DNA from: Sinotaia quadrata
Lineage: Eukaryota > Mollusca > Gastropoda > Architaenioglossa > Viviparidae
NCBI GenBank assembly: GCA_028829895.1
Contig: CM054179.1
Location: forward strand, 105,177,875 to 105,241,874
Reading direction: 5' to 3'
Length of the DNA: 64,000 nt
The notes under the pieces were generated by a model, which ran no database searches, had not been told where the DNA came from, and saw nothing but the letters and a program-made list of their open reading frames with translations. This document shows, one piece after another, positions 51,932 through 64,000 of this stretch; position 1 is the first letter of the stretch; the number at the start of each line of letters is the position of its first letter. The position numbers were made by a program, and so were the translations under genes.

Positions 51932-52313
51932 ACTGATTCCATAGTTTTATGTCTAAGTACTGATTTCATAGTTTTATGTAAAGTACTGATTCCATAGTTT
52001 TATGTAAAGTACTGATTCCATAGTTTTATGTCTAAGTACTGATTTCATAGTTTTATGTCTGATTCCATAGTATTATGTAAGTACTGATTCCATAGTTTTA
52101 TGTCTAAGTACTGATTCCATAGTTTTATGTCTGATTCCATAGTATTATGTCTAAGTACTGATTCCATAGTTTTATGTCTAAGTACTGATTTCATAGTTTT
52201 ATGTAAAGTACTGATTCCATAGTTTTATGTAAAGTACTGATTCCATATTTTTATGTCTAAGTACTGATTTCATAGTTTTATGTAAAGTACTGATTTCATA
52301 GTTTTATGTATTA
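51932..52313. repeat. About 27-bp minisatellite, about 14 copies
   Basis: Unit GTACTGATTCCATAGTTTTA TGTCTAA with variable spacers. Confidence 0.95.
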
Positions 52314-53184
52314 GTAATTACATTTTATTACTTCCATAAGAGACGGATGATGTAATACTTGAAGTTCTCTTTAAATAATCTGGAAAATCTCTTTAGAGAA
52401 AGCAGTTTGACTTCAAAGTTTGTCTTTTGCTAAAGTTATGAACATTCTTACTATTATGCGCGAAATTATTTATAGCAATTATCTTCATCTTTCACATTAA
52501 AATGTAATTTTTGTATAAATATATTTAAGTTCTTTTGATGAATACCCAAAGCAACAACTAAATTCCCCCAAAAGGCAGAAAAAATATAGAGACATGGGGT
52601 TATTCTACAAAGACTAGTATAAGAGATGTGATACAGAGCAGGAAATACTTGAAGAGGGCCTAATTAACCAAATTTTATTAATATGATGTAATTGTTTATT
52701 TTCTTCATTGAAAGGAACTAAATTTTACATAAGTGCACGCAAAACACAGAACGTGAAATAGCGCCTGTACATATGCTTGCGAAAACACAGGAAGCGGAAA
52801 CAAATAAACAGGAAACGAAAACGAAACTGCGAAGTCGCAGCAGATATTTGTGAACGTGTAGGTAAATCATTTTGTGATTTAATTTAGATATGTTTGTATA
52901 CAGATATTGATTTGTGATAAGGAATGATCGTTGTTAACTCTTACGTACTAGAATGACCTTTAGAGGTCAGGTAATCGACAGTTGTGCACATGGAATCTGT
53001 CTTGTTTTCGCTTTCAGTTGAGCGGTCGAATAACAGGTATTGTCAATTAACTGAAAACTTACGTAAACGAAGGGAACAGTAATCCAATTATTTTTCATTT
53101 TAGAACTGTTTCCAGGGTTACTTCAAACTGCGTATTTTTTTATATAACCTGCTTGCGATTGTTTGTCTATGTCACTATACACTG
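52314..53184. other. Intergenic C-D, nothing recognised
   Basis: AT-rich, no exon or element assigned. Confidence 0.45.
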
Positions 53185-53610
53185 GAAGGCATGTAGATCT
53201 GCTAATACTGTTGTTGAGAATATCAATGAACACTCGGGGACTTGTCATTTGGGGATTAGTAGAACTACAAACATTGTACTATATCAATATACACTTGGGG
53301 ACATGTAATCTACATTGTACTATATCAATATACACTTGGGGACATGTAGATCTACATTGTACTATATCAATATACACTTGGGGACATGAAGATCTTCTAA
53401 CATTGTTTGTTTTGTAACAATAGACACTTGGGGAAGTGTAGATCTGCTAAAATTGTTCTAGACTATTGGAGAATATCAATGAACACTTTGGGACATGTGT
53501 ATATGCTAAATTGTTTTCTCTATATTGACATGAAAATCTAACACTGTTTTGAATCAATAGACATTTGGGGACTTGTAGATCTGCTAACATTGTTCTGTAT
53601 CAATAGACAT
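53185..53610. repeat. Degenerate 42-60 bp repeat
   Basis: Units contain TATACACTTGGGGACATGTA. A related stretch sits at 36070-36190 on the other side of the C palindrome, showing that this block moved relative to the terminal exon. Confidence 0.8.
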
Positions 53611-54001
53611 TTGAAGGCGTACCTATCTATAAAAGACTCAAGCTAAAGGGTTTCGCTCACTTCCGCCAGTCCTCCCGCCCTCCACCTCGAACGCAAGCTG
53701 AAGCTGTGGGGTCCCCTTGGGCACTCCATAAGAACTGATGACGAAATGATCAACGCAAACTCCAGCGGTGACGTAAAACTACTATTGATCCCCCACCCCC
53801 ACCCGGTGTTGAACTAATTCCATTATCAATCCAGTAAGACCAAATAAGTATTTAATAATTCTTCTATTGATTGTCATTGGCAAATAAATCTATGAGACTG
53901 AATATTTTCTTGTGAAATTGCTCAAATATTTTGTTAAATATTTTCTTCCAAATTACACACGTTTTGGAATAAAACTACAGGGAAACTAACTCACTTTACG
54001 C
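53611..54001. other. Block shared with 36195-36400
   Basis: ATTCCATTATCAAT and CATTGGCAAAT segments match the region next to the gene C palindrome. Non-coding. Confidence 0.6.
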
Positions 54002-54181
54002 TGTACTCATTTATGAGCCTATATTACTTTACCTGGCGGTAACAATTGCTAGAGTTTTAGTTGTACTCATTTAAGAGCCTATATTACTTTACCTGGCGGT
54101 AACAATTGCTAGAGTTTTAGTTGTACTCATTTAAGAGCCTATATTACTTTACCTGACGGCAATAATTACTGGAGTTTTAAT
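54002..54181. repeat. 60-bp tandem repeat, 3 copies
   Basis: TTGTACTCATTTAAGAGCCT starts units at 54001, 54061 and 54121. The related segment at 36408-36450 is single copy. Confidence 0.95.
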
Positions 54182-54313
54182 TGCATAGACTGTTTGTTGC
54201 ATTTGTAAACATTGCTTTATATCTCATACTTTTTGTTAACGCAACCTGCGGTCTCTGTCTACACTTTTCGTCCTTTAACGTAACCACATTGTTCATCAGA
54301 TTCTGCCATTCAA

Positions 54314-54317
<4 letters not shown>

Positions 54318-54375
<58 letters not shown>
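54318..54375 (+). repeat. (CA)n microsatellite
   Basis: About 29 CA units. Flanks (CATTGCTTTATAT, AACGCAACC) match those at 36597. Confidence 0.96.
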
Positions 54376-54377
<2 letters not shown>

Positions 54378-54443
54378 AAACATATATATATATTTTTATC
54401 TTAGACACCAACACTACACTTGCAAACCCCAGAAAAATATTCC

Positions 54444-54483
<40 letters not shown>

Positions 54484-54892
54484 TAGATAAATAGTATCAA
54501 ATTTAGCAACTAATAATAGGTACACATTTATTTTATATTTAATCGGTTTTGTTGTTTACTCACAGTGATATTTATTTTTTCAATTTTATTTTCTGTTTCA
54601 GTTAGGTAGTTAGTGTTAATTTTTGTTTTGAATATACGTCAATTAAACCTAGGAAATAAAGATAAAACCAGAAAAAAAGAAAATCTAAAATAAAGATTCT
54701 ATTCACTTATTGTACTAAACATAATGACTGAACTCTAATTTAATATAGTTACTGAACTCTCTAATTAGTACGCATTTGGTAGCTGAACACGACACGTCCA
54801 ATAAATTATACTAGCATTAAGACTATAGTGAAACAGTCTGAACTGTTTAATCATTTGATACATGTATATAAGTCTTGATTTAATTACGCTTG

Positions 54893-55145
54893 TTTTGATT
54901 GTTCATGACACAAATTCACTATAATGACGCTTGTTCTGATTTGTCTGTTGATGACACGAATTCACTGTAATCGCGCTGTTACATGTGTCTGTTCATGACA
55001 CTAATTCATTGTAATGACGCTTGTTATAATTTCTTTGTTGATGACATGAATTCACTGTAATGACGAATGTTATGATTTTTATGACACAAATTCACTGTAA
55101 TGACACTTGTTATGATTTCTGTTGATGAAACGAATTCACTGTAAT
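54893..55145. repeat. About 46-bp minisatellite in the gene D 3' region
   Basis: Unit contains TGACACGAATTCACTGTAAT; homologous to 34701-34872 but more degenerate. Confidence 0.88.
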
Positions 55146-55185
55146 GACGACTGATATATTTTGTCTATTGATGACTCGAATGAAG

Positions 55186-55325
55186 TCATTGAGAAGGAAT
55201 TGGTTCTGGAATGCGACACATGAATGCGCTAGAATATATATTGTCAAATATCCCTATCCGAATTTCCTTATTGTCCCATGGTTCTTGATAGCAGACACTG
55301 GCATCAGGAGTTGGCCGATCAGAAT
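55186..55325 (-). CDS. Receptor gene D, terminal cytoplasmic exon
   Basis: Minus-strand exon entering in phase 1 after acceptor AATAAAATGTGCAG, 46 codons to TGA (55186-55188). It encodes SDRPTPDASVCYQEPWDN, KEIRIGIFDNIYSSAFMC and ends RIPEPIPSQ. Nearly identical to gene C's terminal exon, so C and D are recent duplicates. It lacks the second Lys of C and differs in the last residues. Confidence 0.82.
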
Positions 55326-55329
55326 CTGC

Positions 55330-56090
55330 ACATTTTATTTTTAGAAATCATGTATGAGTCAAAAGACGTAAAACATGAAACAGAACAAAACAGAAAGTAG
55401 AGAGAAAATATTGTCGTTATTATTGATAAAATATGACTCTCTCCGACAAAAATGTAGCATTTCGGTTATATATACCATAGTACGATATATTTAATCTTGG
55501 TTAATATATAAATAATTCCAACTTTTAATTTCTTTTGTTTAAATCGTTTCACTGTACAGTTTCAACTCCAAAATGTAAAGGCTACAATCGTTGTCACGTA
55601 AAACACAATTTAGTCACACACATCATTCGCCGGACTTTTGAATTGGTGATGGTTGTGGTGGTGTTGCTGGTTTGTGTTGTATGATGGGGAATTTTCCCAT
55701 ATATTTTATATAAATTTTCATTGTTACATTTAAATTGAACATTATTGTAATTTGAATGACGTGTGTGCGTATTGATTTAGAAGTGACGTCCTGAAGAATG
55801 AGTCATGCATGGTGGTAAATTTATTGACAGGTGTTTGATTTTTGCGGCAGATAGGTGATCGAGTGTTTGTTATTTAAGTTGCGTGATCAGTGATCAATGG
55901 CCAAAAAGCGTAGGTAGAGATTATTTTTGCGGTGCGTGTGTGTGTTTGGGTATACAATGGGAAGTGTTGTTAGATAGGTCAGCGTGTGCGTTTAGAAGTC
56001 GTTAGAAAGGCATAATCCGTATTAGCGCTAAGTAATTGGTCAGAAAAAGCGTTTCTAACAGACGCAGGTGTGCTTCCAAGGGTGATAAAA
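55330..56090. other. Gene D intron
   Basis: The part up to about 55670 matches 35030-35510; the rest has no counterpart in C. No exon seen. Confidence 0.6.
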
Positions 56091-56094
56091 GGGC

Positions 56095-56530
<436 letters not shown>

Positions 56531-56537
56531 CACGTAC

Positions 56538-56729
56538 CTGGATAACAGTTGACCACGAGTTTATCGTACTTCATGATATGACCTTTCCAAGGTAACACTG
56601 GCGGTGGGTCAGTTGGAGGAGGTGTACCCGGATGTCCAAGTGACAACTGGTCTAAAGCTGTAGAGTCAGCATACTGGTCGATCGGCTTCAGGTGTTGCAT
56701 GGGCTGTTTTCTATTCTTCGATCTGTTGG
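56538..56729 (-). CDS. Receptor gene D, proline-rich cytoplasmic exon
   Basis: 192 nt (64 codons), phase 1-1, acceptor TACATGTTCAAAATAG and donor G|GTACGTG. It encodes [18 protein letters not shown], then [19 protein letters not shown] and [14 protein letters not shown]. The TPPP-x2/3-PPVxP segment followed by a hydrophobic-Met-x-Tyr motif is shared with gene B. MKYDKL has a YxxL-like form (endocytic or ITIM/ITAM-half type; inference). No counterpart was found in gene C. The 246-codon open frame that includes it is extended only by the GATA repeat. Confidence 0.78.
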
Positions 56730-56879
56730 CTATTTTGAACATGTAATCAAAGAGGAAAGAACTGTTAAATCTTTTGCAGAAGAAAACATTGAGAATTTTC
56801 GTTCAAAGTTAAAGAAATACGAGGAGGAGGATGGATTAGGATAAAATATTGAATTCCTCCAGCTGCATTTGCTGAGGAT

Positions 56880-57325
56880 GACTAATATTTGGTGTGTTTT
56901 CTAATGATTACTAATATTGGTGTGTTTTCTAATGATTACTAATGTTTGGTATGTTTTCTAATGATTACTAATGCTTGGTATGTTTTCTAATGATTATTGA
57001 TGTTTGATACGTTTTCTAATGATTAATAATGCTTGATTGGTTCTCCTTGATTACTAATGCTTGGTATATTTACTAATGATTACTCCTGCTTGATATATTT
57101 ACTAATGATTACTAATGCTTGATTGGTTCTCCTTGATTACTAAAGCTTGATATATTTACTAATGATTACTAATGCTTGATTGGTTCTCCTTGATTATTAA
57201 AGCTTGATATATTTACTAATGATTACTAATGCTTGATTGGTTCTCCTTGATTACTCCTGCTTGGTATATTTACTAATGATTACTAATGCTTGATTGGTTC
57301 TCCTTGATTACTAATGCTTGGGTTT
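56880..57325. repeat. Higher-order TGATTACTAATGCTTG minisatellite
   Basis: Units of about 26 bp (TTGGTATGTTTTCTAATGAT) merge into about 56-bp double units with TGATTGGTTCTCCTTGATTA. Intronic in gene D. Confidence 0.93.
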
Positions 57326-59140
57326 AATATTTTGTTTAGTGCTACTCTGTACTCTTTCAGACAAAGCTGCAAGTAATTTTATAACTTACTAGAAGTTTAC
57401 AGAGCAAGATGGCGTCACACAGAAAGCCTTATCAGAATTGATTTTTATCGAATTAACTGCTTGCCTAAAATTTATTTTTATGATCTATCCTAATATTACC
57501 ATGATCTGTGTGCTATGAACTATAATGACGATTTGAGACTCGCAAAATCCCTAACATTTCTTTGTTCCACCATCTGCCATTCTGAGTGTTATAAACCAAT
57601 CTATAAGTTCACTAAGTTCTTTATTTATCTTTTGTTCCGATAATCTGGATGTTTTGAATCTATCGTATAGAAATACAAACTCGAACCCACCCATACACAC
57701 CCATTTCATTTTGTAATTTTATTTACCTTACGACAATTTGTCGCAGTCCAAATTTTCTTATTTCATTGCTTTCTTAATTCTTTGCCAAGGTAGACAACCG
57801 TAATTACCTGGTTAAGAAACTACCACATTTATATCCTTCTCAAATCAGAATTAACTGTTAATGTGGTTAACCACTTCCACTCACCCATTCCTGCCTCATA
57901 TTACCTCATATTACCTCATATTACCTATATATGCTTCATAAAAATATTTTTTCTCTTGAAGAGATTATACTAAATTGGACTTCTTACCGATTTACCTCCC
58001 CCACTCTTTTCTTTCTATAGATCCTTGAAAATAATATTTTTCATTAAAGTACCTCAATGTAATATAACCTAATAATCAGGTCTACAATGTCTATGTTTTC
58101 AGTAATTTAAAAATAATTGTTAAAGTCTAGCATGAAAATGAAAATAATTTCCTAATTTCAAATTGAAAAATTGCATTTTTGTACCTAGCAAATCAACATT
58201 TTACACCATCATAAAGGCCAAACTGTTATAATTTATTTTAATAGCTCTTTTCTACCAGAATGGACTTACGTATTAGTAAAGATAAATGTTTTACATTGCA
58301 AAGTTTAAGTGTGTAGAACTGGTTTACCTGAATACCGGTTCTCTCCCTTGTTATGTCAATTGCTTCTCCAATTTATGTACATTCATATTAATTAAAATAA
58401 TAATGTTTTTGCATTTAATTAATGAATTTTCAAGTGGAAAATATAATATGATTATCATACACTTAATGGTTTATAACACTTATCTAATTCCACTTGACAG
58501 GTATTATAATAGGCTGGCTTCTATCAGCTGACTCATGAGTGTTGACTTACAAACATCTTGTTCGAAGACATTCTACTTAGTATTTCACACTATAGTCTAA
58601 ACACAGATTTCTCTTCTACAAGGAAGTAGTGATCTGACTAAAATGAATATTTCTAAGGCCTCCACCCTGCTAATTCTTTTTCATATCAATAGTATTTGCA
58701 TAAGGAAGTATAAAGATATAACAAAAGATTTATTCAATTATTGAACAGTTACGGAAAGTATTACAAATCAGCAATACAGAGTCAGACAATGTATGCTTGA
58801 ACAATGTTCGTTCATCAATCATCATTAAAGAAAAAAACAATCACAATTAATAACAATATTATATTCTAATGTTTCAATCTTATATGAAGTTGAGAGAATA
58901 TTTTTTATTTAAATACATAGTACAGACTAATATTGTGACTCTCACATTGCTTGTTCTAAAGGCAATGTCCACAACAATTCACAGATATGGATGTCCGAAG
59001 GATGTGTTACTAATACACAGTCACATAGTCATAAAAAAAATAAAAGCACACAGCTTATGGAATCATAGATTCTTGACAGTTCACAAAACCAAAGAAATCA
59101 CATCTCTCTTCTCTTCTAACTACTCTCCTTATTTTTACAT
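57326..59140. other. Gene D intron, partly duplicated in gene C
   Basis: 58010-59140 is collinear with 36676-37730. 57326-58000 has no obvious partner. No exon seen. Confidence 0.6.
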
Positions 59141-59370
59141 ACCTCAGCACAATGAGCTACTTGTTAATTACCTCAGCACAGTGAACTACTTGTTACGTTA
59201 CCTCAGCACAATGAGCTACGTGTTACATTACCTCAGTATAATGAGCTACTTGTTACGTTACCTCAGCACAATGAGCTACTTGTTAGGTTACCTCAGCACA
59301 ATGAGCTACGTGTTACATTACCTCAGTATAATGAGCTACTTGTTACAATACCTCAGCACATTGAGCTATA
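59141..59370. repeat. 30-bp minisatellite, about 8 copies
   Basis: CTACTTGTTACGTTACCTCA GCACAATGAG units; homologue of 37731-38125. Confidence 0.95.
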
Positions 59371-59688
59371 TGGCACAGAAACGCCATTCCTCTCACTCCC
59401 ATTACACCTACAACTTCATGAGTTGGAAAATTAGAATATTTCATATCTTTAATGGATTCATAAATATCACGTGACCACAACAATCTCCACAGATGACCTA
59501 GACAGATTTGAAGTTATTGTACTAACAGTCTGTAAGCTGTGGAGCCACAGCGATGCTGGAACCATAAACTTTGGGACCAAGCCAACAGACCTAACAAGAA
59601 GGAAGAAAGTTGAAAAGTATGTGTACCATTCTGTAATAGTAACCTTGTAATAGAGAACCATTCCTCAAGAAGATAATAATATAATTAT

Positions 59689-59690
<2 letters not shown>
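59371..59690. other. Gene D intron, nothing recognised
   Basis: Stretch between the minisatellite and the CT run; no exon or repeat unit identified. Confidence 0.4.
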
Positions 59691-59765
<75 letters not shown>

Positions 59766-59781
59766 CCTCTCCTCTCCTCTC
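59691..59781 (+). repeat. (CT)n followed by (CCTCT)n
   Basis: About 35 CT units then four pentamers; absent from the C copy. Confidence 0.97.
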
Positions 59782-60304
59782 TGATGTGTATATAGTTTAC
59801 AAATTAGCTTGCTTACGCTCTATGGGGTTATCTTCCTATTAGAGTTCTCCCACCCCGCTTGATAAAGTTATATTTATATTGCCCTCAAATTACCCCCAGA
59901 ACACTATGACCCTTGCCCTTAATAAAAAAGACGTAGGAAGATAATCTTTAATAATTTAATCAACAACAATCAAAAATAAATATTACAAAAATTCAAAAAT
60001 AAATATTGCAAAAGTTCAAAAATCAAATATTCAAATTTTATAAAAATGTATAATTTAAATGTTCAGACAGTAACAAATTAATAATCTACTTGTCTCACAC
60101 ACTTCAGTCAATGTTTAATACATTCAAAAACGTTGGTGATGCAAGGCAAATTAAATAAAGAAACAAGAAAAAATACGACAAAGTGTTCAATACTTCTCAA
60201 CCGATCACAGGAGGCTGTAAAAAAAATATTAAGTGAAATAAATCTGTTCAAATATCAGTTCTGACATAACATCAAACTTATAATTGAAATTAAATAAGCA
60301 AAAT

Positions 60305-60339
<35 letters not shown>

Positions 60340-62290
60340 AAGAAAGAAAGAAAGCAACACGAAATAATTTATACCATTTACTTCCCTTTTCCCAAGACGA
60401 GTAACTATTCATGTGCACGTGACAGCAGGACGGCTCGCTAAGAGGAAGAGGGAAGTCTGGTCTCGACCTTGTCTAACATGGGGTCATAGTCTCTCAGCAC
60501 GACACGTGCTAATAACTACTGGCGTGAGGGGTACTGATTTAACAGATAATTATTTCACCTATCTCACGGGAAAATGGTGAACAGCTCAGCTCAGTGAATG
60601 GCTCTGAAAAAAGGCCAGACCTGCAACCTCCTACAATTGTTAGCTATCATTAATCTACCACACACACAAAAATAACTGAAAATAGCTAAAAGAACAATTA
60701 TAAATCAAGGGTTCAAAATGTAAAGCAAAAAAAAACTATATGCACTATGAGCTCTAAAAATAGCTAACAAAGGTCGACCACTCCAACTCAGTAAACTACA
60801 TACAATTGTTAAGGTTAAATATGTTGGTAATAAAAATAGTTATATATTCTACTGTTCACTTAAAATTCACTCAGCAAAAGTTACCAACAATTACCAAAGT
60901 GATGTCACAACGTCAATGTTCGCTTTACAGAAAGTTACTTTCGACACAATTATAATTTCGAATGCTGAGCATGTTTCTCTTTTAAATCTTCATCTACAAC
61001 ATTCATCCACAACGCGTAATAGACTGGAAACAAACTCGATTCAACCACAACATGTTATAGCTCAGAAACAAACTCAATTTCATTTCACCTGTTTATTTCC
61101 AACTTAACGATATAGCATGGATTATAAAAGAGCGTGCTAAATTCAATCACAAGAACCGAACACATAACGTATGTTTTGTTGCTAGTCTCTTTAGCCAAAT
61201 CAAACTGCCATTCTGCAAAACAAGCATCAACTTCGATTTATAGAATCCATTCAACTAGAATTGTGCTACCTAACTCATCAGTGAAAAAACAAACCAAGAA
61301 ACAAAACACCATTCTATATCCATAACAGTGTGAAAAATATAATAATATTCTTATTCCACAAAAATACAATACACCCACGTGAAAATAAAATAAATTTACA
61401 AAACGAATAAAAAAATATCATTCTTTTATATCTGTAGAGTGTAGAGTTTGTCATGTTTTTTTCCACATGAATTCCTCTGGGGAACAGGGTAACAAACTTT
61501 CATTCACAGATCAGTAAAAATTCTAATATTTTACACCGGCAGTCTATTTATTAAAAAGGCCATAACAATTAATCTTTCAGTTCACATTTCAAAATTCCTC
61601 CGATGTACAGAAAATCCGATGGCCTTGACTAAGGCGCCTCAATATAAAACGGACTTAAAATTAAAATGTTGACAAAGGAAATAAAATAATAATTAAAATT
61701 TAATTAGACGACGTCGGACTTGTTTATTATTCTTACAAAACAATGAATAATACAAGATCATTTCAACACAGTTATAATAAATTCAAAGTTAAACCTGTAT
61801 CTTATTCTAAATCATTTTTTTTCTCAACAGTCCAGTTCTCACACTTACATAAATGTGGTCCCTTACATGTGTCCTGCCATGGACCCAATACAATATTGCC
61901 GGTGTAGATAAGTGAAACATGGGTATTGAAATGAAAATGAAACATATCTATAATTAATTCATTTGATTCAATATTAGTAGATTTGCTATTGATTAATATT
62001 TATTACAAAATACTTTATTGGGAGTTGGTTTCTATCATGTCCACTGACTGTCTGTCCTGCCTAGCGTGGGTGGCTTGACCACGCCTAAATCTGACTGTAC
62101 CTTTCATCTTTTTATTCTACTGGCTCTATTCTACTGGTCTCACCATGTCTACTAATACCAAATCATACAGTATGGAAGGCCATAATAATCAAGTGGAATC
62201 ATTAAGCCTTACTTTTCTCTCTGTCATCAGTGCTTTCCACTCTATTATGGGTCAAGGCTGTAAATACTGCTGCAGGATACGAAATCTACT
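59782..62290. other. Gene D intron, duplicated in gene C
   Basis: Collinear with about 38290-41960, including GCCTAGCGTGGGTGGCTTGA (40276 and 62059). A short (GA)n/(AAAG)n run lies at 60307-60353. No exon supported. Confidence 0.65.
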
Positions 62291-62304
62291 AAATGTTTTA
62301 ATGA

Positions 62305-63214
<910 letters not shown>

Positions 63215-63635
63215 TCCAATTTGTAAATCTTTTCATGCCTAATACCGTCACAGTTTGTGTATTTCGTTGGGCTTAAAGTCGTCACAGTTTATGAATCTCT
63301 TCAGGCGTAATATCATCACACTTTATGTATCTCTTTCGGCCTAATGTCATCAAAGTTTATATACTTCTCTGGGCCTAATATCATCACAGTTTATGTATTT
63401 CTTTGGGCATAATGTAATCACAGTTTATGTATCTCTCTGGGCCTAATATTAACACAGTTTATGCATCTCTTTGGGCCTAATGTCATCACAGTTTATATAT
63501 ATTTTGTGGCCTAATACCGTCATAGATTATGTATCTCTTTGGGTCTAATGTCATCAAAGTTTAAGTATATTTTAAAGCCTAATACCTTCACAGTTTATGT
63601 ATCTTTTCGGGCCTAATACTGTCATATTTCTTTCC
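63215..63635. repeat. About 38-bp minisatellite, about 11 copies
   Basis: Unit contains TCACAGTTTATGTATCTCTT followed by TGGGCCTAAT. The C copy has only a single unit near 42655-42690, so it expanded after duplication. Confidence 0.93.
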
Positions 63636-63762
63636 ACTGTATGTAAATAAAATGAAATACACAGTGGAAATATCGTAAAACCTTTATTCCAATAAAGGAT
63701 TATTTTTTGTGATGATTGAGGTTTCTGAAACATTGCTTATGTTTACTTATATATTCACATAC

Positions 63763-63777
63763 CTTGATGTCTTTCAA
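63763..63777 (-). CDS. Receptor gene D, 15-nt microexon
   Basis: TTGAAAGACATCAAG between acceptor TTTTGACTACAG and donor GTATGTG on the minus strand, phase 1-1, encoding (V)ERHQ(G). Homologous to the gene C microexon at 42837-42851. The rest of gene D (TM, stalk, Ig, signal peptide) should lie just right of the window; by analogy with C its TM exon is expected roughly 0.5-1 kb beyond the edge. Confidence 0.6.
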
Positions 63778-64000
63778 CTGTAGTCAAAAGTAGAACATTT
63801 TCAGAAGCATTTGTGAGAAATCACTCAAAATATAATTATTGTTAAGTACGGGATTAACTTTACAAGTAAAGCTGCCTTGAGCTGCTTAACATTTCAAATT
63901 TATTAACCAGAAACTCAAGTGGAATAGCGCTGAACCTAAATTCTAATTACCAGAAACTCAAGTGCTAGACAAATGGATGCTTGATAATGTATTATTATTA

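Noticed and set aside
58869..59474. 201-codon plus-strand open frame
   Set aside because: Runs through the 30-bp minisatellite in the gene D intron; the matching C region does not preserve it.

Overview
The window is AT-rich, repeat-dense animal genomic DNA. It has spliced exons, long introns full of GATA, CA/TG and CT microsatellites and many 30-60 bp minisatellites, but no bacterial-style gene packing. The exon types recognised and the repeat style fit a gastropod mollusc (a Biomphalaria-like freshwater snail is my best guess). That is inference; no species-specific gene was identified.

All host genes found lie on the minus strand and form a head-to-tail array of related type I membrane receptors, here called A to D. 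Gene A (about 15.3 kb down to about 4.4 kb) has a signal-peptide exon (13534-13627), an Ig-like exon (12102-12419), stalk exons (10248-10289 candidate, 9526-9579), a transmembrane exon (4835-4948) and a cytoplasmic exon (4402-4551). Gene B (30.6-21.3 kb) has Ig (30225-30557), stalk (28854-28895), TM (24256-24348), proline-rich cytoplasmic (about 21979-22176) and terminal (21268-21413) exons, then a poly(A) signal. Gene C (48.6-34.9 kb) has Ig (48243-48581), a doubtful stalk exon, TM (43521-43607), a 15-nt microexon (42837-42851) and a terminal exon (34879-35021). Gene D is only partly inside the window: microexon (63763-63777), cytoplasmic exon (56538-56729) and terminal exon (55186-55325). 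Nearly all exons are phase 1 at both ends, so exons can be lost or swapped without breaking frame. Ig exons recur every 18.0-18.1 kb. C and D share a recent rearranged duplication (34.6-43.1 kb against 54.9-64.0 kb).

The predicted proteins have a signal peptide, one cysteine-rich N-glycosylated Ig-like domain, a short stalk, one membrane pass and a tail with a proline-rich/tyrosine motif and a conserved YQEPWDN box. This is the layout of a small surface receptor with intracellular signalling. It recalls the tandem polymorphic single-pass membrane-protein clusters linked to parasite resistance in Biomphalaria, but identity with any of those loci cannot be shown here.

The rest is repeats and transposon remains: a decayed transposon-borne gene with inverted termini (2082-4385), a deletion derivative of a Tc1/mariner-type element (48765-49342), a hAT-like MITE (28935-29090), three LTR-like repeat copies, two tRNA-derived SINE fragments, a perfect 75-bp-arm palindrome (35885-36067), a 261-bp tandem duplication and many satellites. 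No functional RNA gene and no CRISPR array was seen. Signal-peptide exons for B and C were not found.
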